Shown piece by piece: positions 58,056 to 64,000 of a stretch of DNA of 64,000 bases; positions within the stretch are counted from its first letter, which is position 1, and each line of letters opens with the position of its first letter. The notes below the pieces were generated by a model. That model searched no databases. It was not told where the DNA came from and was given only the letters and a program-made list of their open reading frames with translations. Made by a program: the position numbers and the translations under genes. Origin of the DNA: Cheiracanthium punctorium (lineage: Eukaryota; Arthropoda; Arachnida; Araneae; Cheiracanthiidae); assembly GCA_038373885.1 (NCBI GenBank), contig JAWZYV010002491.1:496001-560000 (forward strand), read 5' to 3'.

Positions 58056-58485
58056 CAACACCTCCTAGATAAAGAAAGCCTAACAAATCCTACGTCACTA
58101 AGCTTTCACGTCATCATTAGGCCTTCAGTTAAAAGTTTTATTTTCATAAAATAAAACTACAAAAAGGCTCTGGTGAATTTACTCATAAATAACAATATTT
58201 TAATATTTTGAGATAAAAAATATTATTTTATGACAAATGCCAGTTTTTAACCATGACTAATTACATAATATGATAAGGAAACATATCGGAATGAATAATT
58301 TTGTATGAGAAAGGTATTTTAATTTTTATTTTTATTTGAGATATTTTATAATATTTGTAATAACCACCAGAAATTTTAAATAGTTTTAATCTGCGAACAT
58401 AAAACTGTGATGACGTCACTACATGAAGGTCTAGTGATGACGTCGAAGCTTCAGTTGTTAGGCTTTCTATATGTAGGAGGTGTTG
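58056..58485. mobile_element. C-family MITE copy 4
   Basis: 'caacacctcctagataaaga' and 'tatatgtaggaggtgttg' inverted; 430 bp, ~85-90% alike by eye to copy 3. TGACGTCA at 58411-58418. TGAAA next to both ends (58050-58054; 58487-58491) may be a 5-bp duplication if one further terminal base pair belongs to the element. Confidence 0.85.
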
Positions 58486-58969
58486 GTGAAACATACATAT
58501 GCTGTTCTTCTATATAATATGGTTTTATTTCAAATATTTTACGAAGAACTTTCAGTTATTTTAGATAATATTAAAATTATGGATAAGGCTTACAAATTTA
58601 AAGTATATTTGTTTTTCATAAAAAAAAAAAAAAATTTGGCGATGTAAGTGGTGTTTAAAAGAGTAAAAGCAGTAACACAAATCTGCAAGTTGGTACGTGG
58701 TTTTCGAGAAGAGGGCATCCTAGCTGATGAAATTCATGTTGCATGTGCCAGTTAAGGTGGAAAATGAAAATTTGTATTAAGATTCCAGTTAGTCATCACC
58801 GTTTTGTCAAGTTCTTATAAGGCTTAATTTATTGAAACAACAGTTCAAATTACATTTAAAAATAGAAGCCGCAGTTATGCTTTGTTTACAGATTATTAAT
58901 TTAAAAATCTGTAATTTTTCAGTGTTGTTTCTATGATAAATTTCTTGATTAATAAACTTGATAAGATGG

Positions 58970-59149
58970 CATAAGGGCCTAATATTACGGATTATAATTA
59001 ACCACCTTTTGTGAACGGTAATTTTCTGTTTAAAATATAGCAATATTTCACTGATAAAAGCATGTGCTAGTTAACGTTTCAAAAATATTAAAGGAATTTG
59101 TGTTTTACTTCTCGCGGTTAATTATATTCCGTAATGCTTGGCACCTATG
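58970..59149. mobile_element. M7 MITE copy
   Basis: 'cataagggcctaatattacg' at the left and 'cgtaatgcttggcacctatg' at the right. 180 bp. Confidence 0.85.
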
Positions 59150-59204
59150 AGCAACCACAAATTTCATCTTTCTATACAAAATATGGTTTTTAACCTGCAC
59201 CTAA

Positions 59205-59635
59205 CAAACACCTCCTAGATACAGAAAGCCTTACAACTGCTACGTCACCAAGCTTTGAAGTCATCATTTCGCCCACATTTAAAAGTTCGATTTTGACAAA
59301 ATAAACCTATTAAAAATTCCTGGTGAATTTATCCATGATTGGCAATATTTTAATAATTTGAGATAAAAAATTTAATTTTACGACAAATGCCAGTTTTTAA
59401 CAATAACTAAATAGATAGTGTGATAAGGAAATAGATCATACTGAATTATTTTGTATGAGAAAGATATTTTAATTTTAATGTTTAATATAATATATTTTCT
59501 AATATTTGTAGTATTTAAAAGAAACTTTTAATAGTTTTATTTTGTGAAGATAAAACTTTTAACTGTAGGCCAAATGATGATGTCAAATATTGGTGACGTA
59601 GGAGTTGTAAGGCTTTCTATATGTAGGAGGCGTTG
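59205..59635. mobile_element. C-family MITE copy 5
   Basis: 'caaacacctcctagatacag' and 'tatatgtaggaggcgttg' inverted; 431 bp. It abuts copy 6. Confidence 0.85.
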
Positions 59636-59637
59636 GC

Positions 59638-60280
59638 CAAACCCTCCTAGATTTAGAAAGCCTTACAACTCTTACTTTCCCAACCTCTGACCAGACTAAC
59701 AGTTTTAATTTCACAAAGTGAAACTTTTTAAAATTTCCGGTGAATGCTACAAACAATTGAAAATAACATAAACATTAGCATTTTTTTTTCGCAATGGCCG
59801 TCCGCTGCCTTGGGAGACTTTGGGCACAGCGGGCCGGAATTGTTGGCCACTTTATTATGGGGGCACGTAGTGGGTGGACCAATGTCGTCCCTTATGAAGG
59901 GACGGGCAAATGACAACCACGCCCAGTCGGGGATCGAACCCCGACCGGCGGGTATTGATCCCGAAATCGTCGTACAGTGCTTTACCCACCATACAATCCG
60001 ATCGGCACATTAATATTAAAATACTTTTCTCATACGAAATAATTCATAATGATCTATTTCCATATCATATTATCTAATTAGTCAGGTTAAAAAACTGCCA
60101 TTTGTCGTAAAGTTACATTGTTTATCAAAATATTAAAATAGTGCGATTCAGGGGTAAATTCACCAGAAATCTTTACTAGTTTTATTTTGAGAGAAAAAAA
60201 CTTTAAAATTAAGATCTAATGATGACGTCTTAGCTTATTGACGTAGGAGTTGTAAGGCTTTCTAAATCTAGGAGGTGTTG
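59638..60280. mobile_element. C-family MITE copy 6, split by a SINE
   Basis: 'accctcctagatttagaaag' and 'tctaaatctaggaggtgttg' inverted. An S1 SINE interrupts it (59781-60006). Without the SINE it is ~415 bp. Copies 5 and 6 lie end to end with 2 bases between them. Confidence 0.85.
59781..60006 (-). repeat. tRNA-derived SINE (S1)
   Basis: On the minus strand: A-box-like 'tggtgggtaaagcactg', perfect B box GGTTCGATCC (59931-59940), body with 'gcgtggttgtcat' and 'gtcccttcataagggacgac', and an A9 tail (59781-59789). 'acatta' flanks both sides as a short duplication. It is younger than the MITE it interrupts. Confidence 0.88.
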
Positions 60281-60504
60281 GCTGTTCGCGTTTCTCGAAC
60301 TGTGTGGATCGAGCGGCTTTTAAATCTCAGCGCATGGTGATGTCGTACTTAGTTGAGCTTCTTTTTCTCTATGGTTTTGCCATTTCCATATCTAGGAAGG
60401 GTTGCCTACACTCGAACTCTTAGCAAGATACTTTTCGCAAGCTAGAAGACATCCCCTTTTTTCTTTGGGGGGGGTGGGGATGTTACACAGCTGACGTTTG
60501 GTCA

Positions 60505-60865
60505 TACCAGTTAGTGCCAACTATTCTGGAATAGTATTAACCACATTTTTTAAACAGGGATTACCGGCTTAGAATGTAACAAAAACTTTTTTTTGTTACA
60601 TCGATGTGAACTACTGCGGAGTTTAATTAACTACTTCCAGCGAACCGCCTATTTTTATTCGCAATTTTTAAGAACAGCAACCAGCTCTCGCGCGTCATAC
60701 AAAAATTTTGCTAGATTTTAAGCCCAAAATTGTCGTTTAAAAAAGTGATTAACTAAATTCCGTAGAAGTTGGCCACAGTGCTGTTACTATTTTTAAAAAG
60801 TATTGAAAAAAATTACTTTAGCGAAAAGGGGTTCAGTATATTCCGGAATAGTTTGCAGATATGGC
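60505..60865. mobile_element. Nested or composite M7 elements
   Basis: Ends 'agtgccaactattctggaat' (left) and 'attccggaatagtttgcaga' (right) enclose a second pair: 'gaactactgcggagtttaattaac' (split core) with 'gattaactaaattccgtag' and 'agttggcc'. This looks like one M7 relative inside another. Confidence 0.6.
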
Positions 60866-61399
60866 CATACCCTTTGAGCCAGCGACGTCAATCGATCAAG
60901 AGAGCGTGATCATCTCAGTGTGAGTTAGACCGTCACCACTGATAATAAAGGCCTCCATAGCGATTCAAATTGCCTACTCCGAAGTCCAGTGCTCTGCGTT
61001 CATTTGAATCAGTTTGGACCGAAATAGTGCTAAACCTTTTCTTTTTGAACAGTAAATAAATATCCATACACGTGAAACTACCTTTATAAAATTGGAAATT
61101 CTTCATAAGAACTTAAATTTTTAATTTGACAAAAAATCCATTTCATGAATTTACTACACCAAATTCAGAATCTTTTCTAGTGTGGATTTATTAATAACAA
61201 AAATAAATTTCAAATGCAGCAGGGGAAAACATCAAATTTATATTAAATTAAATTATAACAAAAATAGTCTAAAGCATATTAAATTTGTGGTTTAAATTAC
61301 TAAAATTGTCACTTTTTTATAGAATATACTTAGTCCATAAAATCAGTATTTGATTAAGAAAATTTCAGCTTTTTTTGCTAGGGGAAAAGATATTTTCTA

Positions 61400-61750
61400 G
61401 GGATCGACCGATACCAGATTTCAACCGATACCCGATACTTTCTTAGAAGGGACTATATACATCCCAGCAAACACAGCCGTATCGGGTTAGGGATGGGCCG
61501 TCATCGGCAGTACCGTTTCGATGTCGGCATTGGCACAATGGTAATTGGGACGGTATCGGTTCTGTGCTGGCAAAACGATTTGGCGTAGGCAAATAAAAGT
61601 TGATTTCGGGCATGCAACGGTCCGATAGCGGCTAGCCTTTTAGGGTTAAGATGTGATTTTGGCGATGTACTGCATCAAACGTCAAAACCGATATCGGTCC
61701 AGAAGTGTAATTTCTAAACTGAAAGGTATAAAGCCAGCACAAGCAGCACA
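61400..61750. repeat. CCGATA/TATCGG-rich repeat with a family D-like end
   Basis: CCGATA or TATCGG occurs at least seven times ('gaccgatacc', 'accgatatcggtcc' and others), and CCCAGCAAACACAG near 61464 resembles the family D terminus. No ORF. Confidence 0.5.
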
Positions 61751-61884
61751 TATATATTGTTATAGTAATTCTTTTTAATTTATGATTTCAATACTTACTA
61801 CTTACAATGTTTTGAGCCCGCAGGATTCAAGTGCCTCCTTCACATGCGAAAAGAGGAGGGGAGGGGGGGGGAATCATTCTATCT

Positions 61885-62020
61885 GGTTAATTTACTTGAC
61901 GTCCTGTCCAGGGTTCTGGTCTACCGCGCATCTGTCAATCGACAGTTTAGATGTTGGTGATTTTCTCCAGGTGTATTGTGAATATGCGTTAGATAAGTTA
62001 ACCAGTTTTTTATGACTTAG
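61885..62020 (+). repeat. SINE S2, 3' part
   Basis: 'ccagggttctggtctaccgc' then 'cagtttagatgttggtgatt' and 'ttctccaggtgtattgtgaa', matching 62465-62550. The head is missing. Confidence 0.7.
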
Positions 62021-62249
62021 TATTGAAGGGGTTTCTAAGCGCCCACCCCCACCCCTCAATTGGGGCAGTTTCTGTCTAGTTATTCGCAACCCTGAAATAA
62101 TTATATGACTATAAATTTCATTTTATATAAAGTGATGGTTGTTAAGTACTCCCAATTTAAAAATAACAATAAAATTAATTTATTAAAAATAAAATACATA
62201 CAATGCAGAACATTAAACGCTGCATTTTAAAAGTTCACAAAAGGAGCCC

Positions 62250-62580
62250 ACCATGGCCGAGTGGATAAGACACCGAATATGGTTGAAGTCATTGACGGAT
62301 ACAGAGCCCCATCCCCCCCCCCCAGACGAATGAAGTTTACACTATAGAGCATTGACTTGTTTTGTAAATTCAAGTCATTCTATAAGAAAATGTGACAAAA
62401 ATTGTCTTGTGCCCCCTCCAGAATTTTTTTTTCTGGATCCGCCGCTGGTTGAAGTGTGAAGGTCCAGGGTTCAGGTCTACCGCGCATCTGTCAATTTACA
62501 GTTTGGATGTTGGGTGATTTTCTCCAGATGTAATGTGAATATGGGTTATATAAATTAACCAGATTTTTGAACATAGAATT
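62250..62580 (+). repeat. SINE S2 copy split by a hAT MITE
   Basis: Head 'ccatggccgagtggataaga', then the insertion (62290-62447), then B-box-like 'ggttcaggtctacc' and the S2 tail. Removing the insert restores one continuous SINE. Confidence 0.8.
62290..62447. mobile_element. hAT-type MITE with 8-bp TSD
   Basis: Ends CATTGACGGATACAGA and TCTGGATCCGCCGCTG are inverted with a few mismatches. GTTGAAGT at 62282-62289 and 62448-62455 is a perfect 8-bp duplication. 158 bp. Confidence 0.88.
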
Positions 62581-63770
62581 GAGGACAAATCACCGTTGTA
62601 ACCCCAATTCTGGAACAAAAATTGGAGATATTTTATAAATTTTATATAAATTCAAAACATTATCTAATATTTATAAAATGAAGGAAATATGGTTGATTTT
62701 TATAAAATTAGGGAATAAATAGATATTATAATTACTGTTCAACCCCAATTTTATTGCTTATTAATTGTTTTATATATTGGAACAAACGCTAGAAGCCTTC
62801 TTCCGCTCAGGGCACCGACGCCCTAAGGATTAACTCCTGCGTTTTTGCCTTACAAAAAACACAAAACAACAAAACATTCTGAAATTAAATTGGATTAAAA
62901 TAGTAGAAAAAATACCTTTTCATTAGTATTTCCATAAAAATAAAAAAATATCAGTATAATTTATAGTTAAGGAATTTTTTTTATAATACATTAGCTGCTG
63001 TTGTTAAAAAAAATAATAATAAAATTAAATAAATAAATAAAAGTTTTAATTCACTATACCGAATAATTATAAATTGAAAAAAAAATAATAATAGTTCCAT
63101 TTTAAAATTATAACTATGAATAATTAATTTAATAGCATTTATTTGAACAACATGTTTGTCATGTTTCTGTTCAAATAAAATAATAGTAAAAATTACGCCA
63201 AAATCATGTTTTGCTACAACATTGTAAAATGCTGTTACAAATTAAATAAAATTTAATGCTCTTATCTCCTTAAAAATGAATAAAAGTAACCATTTTTTGC
63301 TGATTATAGTACTTTATCTTTCTAAAAATTAATTGATTAATTCATTGCAGATATTGAAGTATAAACTATTTTGCAGTAGAATAACACTAATTTGTTTTGT
63401 TTTTTTCCACGCGATCTAATTTAAAGTGAATAATTTAAAAGCTAAAATCTCTCGGACTTTCTTTTCCAATTACCCCGTGTCCGCGTACAACATGTAGCAC
63501 AGTGCATTCCTAGGAGCTTTCCACCCCTTGTAGGAACCACAGTATTACGCAGGAAGACGAAATGGACCTTTCCTATTCTTTGGGTCCCCTATTCACAGGG
63601 TCATTCAGTCATCGAAGAGCGGAAGTTGGTTTTTTTTTTTTTTTTTTTTTCGTTTGCCTGTCCATGTCCATTCCATTCCAAGGCTGTAACAGAAATCATC
63701 TCGCAACGTAAACTTTTCAGTAACGTGGATTTTGAGTTTTCTCAGAGCAATGAAGGTGGAGTTTCCTGCA
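62581..63770. other. AT-rich spacer, no gene seen
   Basis: Poly-T of ~23 at 63630-63652; otherwise nothing recognised. Confidence 0.5.
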
Positions 63771-64000
63771 TTTTTCTCTGGATAAATTGCGATTTTTTTT
63801 TCCTAGACTAAATGGCACTGACTGCAGCTAGACAAAAATTTTTAAATAGTCTGAATGTGGTTAGTGCTTTTTAGTTTTAAATAGGCTAAGTTCTTACGTC
63901 AGTTAGATCGGACTTTGTTGTAGTTTTCTCTGGATAAACTGTGATTTTTTTCTAAAGACTAACTGGTATTAACCTCAACTAGACAAAAATTTTAAAGTTG
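63771..64000 (+). repeat. Direct repeat, ~152-bp period, runs off the edge
   Basis: 'ttctctggataaa(t/c)tg(c/t)gatttttt' and 'ctagacaaaaatttt' occur at 63774-63842 and again at 63926-63996. Two units are seen; the array may continue outside. Confidence 0.7.

Noticed and set aside
59905..60006. tRNA gene at a perfect B box
   Set aside because: It continues into a non-tRNA body and A tail and has short flanking duplications, so it is a SINE head.

Overview
This is an AT-rich eukaryotic window that is almost wholly transposable-element DNA, nested several layers deep. The mix of elements suggests an arthropod, possibly a chelicerate: a Jockey-type LINE, pogo/Tigger transposases, DUF4817-like and other arthropod transposon ORFs, many MITEs and tRNA-derived SINEs. 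That taxonomic call is inference. I found no convincing host gene, rRNA, bona fide tRNA gene or CRISPR array.

Layout. 0.5-6.0 kb: a long inverted-repeat (foldback) element split by a 2.74 kb DNA transposon (2072-4810; TIR CACAGGCCTG, 3-bp TSD TAA) with a decayed cysteine-rich ORF. 6.2-8.3 kb: a ~75-bp minisatellite and fragments of two TIR families (A and D). 10.3-15.8 kb: a Tigger transposase pseudogene broken by three insertions, flanked by a further A element that itself holds a TA-flanked mariner-like element, and preceded by the tail of a second DDE transposase. 16.6-18.2 kb: a SINE, a piggyBac-type MITE and a mariner-type MITE. 18.59-24.08 kb: an apparently full-length Jockey-type LINE (minus strand) with two intact ORFs, a 14-bp target duplication and a CATGY-type 3' tail. 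24.9-25.5 kb: an LTR-like promoter segment. 25.54-31.83 kb: a Ty3/gypsy LTR element (minus strand, TSD ATATC) whose pol order is PR-INT-RT-RH, as in the Gmr1 lineage; three MITEs sit inside it. 33.5-42.2 kb: a Harbinger-type element, a D element, and a TIR element with a decayed arthropod transposon ORF. 42-64 kb: gene-free AT-rich DNA with MITEs, piggyBac-type elements, SINEs, a second foldback copy, and a ~152-bp direct repeat at the right edge.

The elements do not form a pathway. Their value is as a stratigraphic record, because insertions into recognisable ORFs and repeats allow empty sites, TSD lengths and relative ages to be read directly. The most notable items are the INT-before-RT gypsy element, the intact LINE, a MITE family (here M7) with 6-7 bp TSDs present in a dozen or more copies, and TIR family A, which carries a tRNA-like module at the same internal place in each copy.
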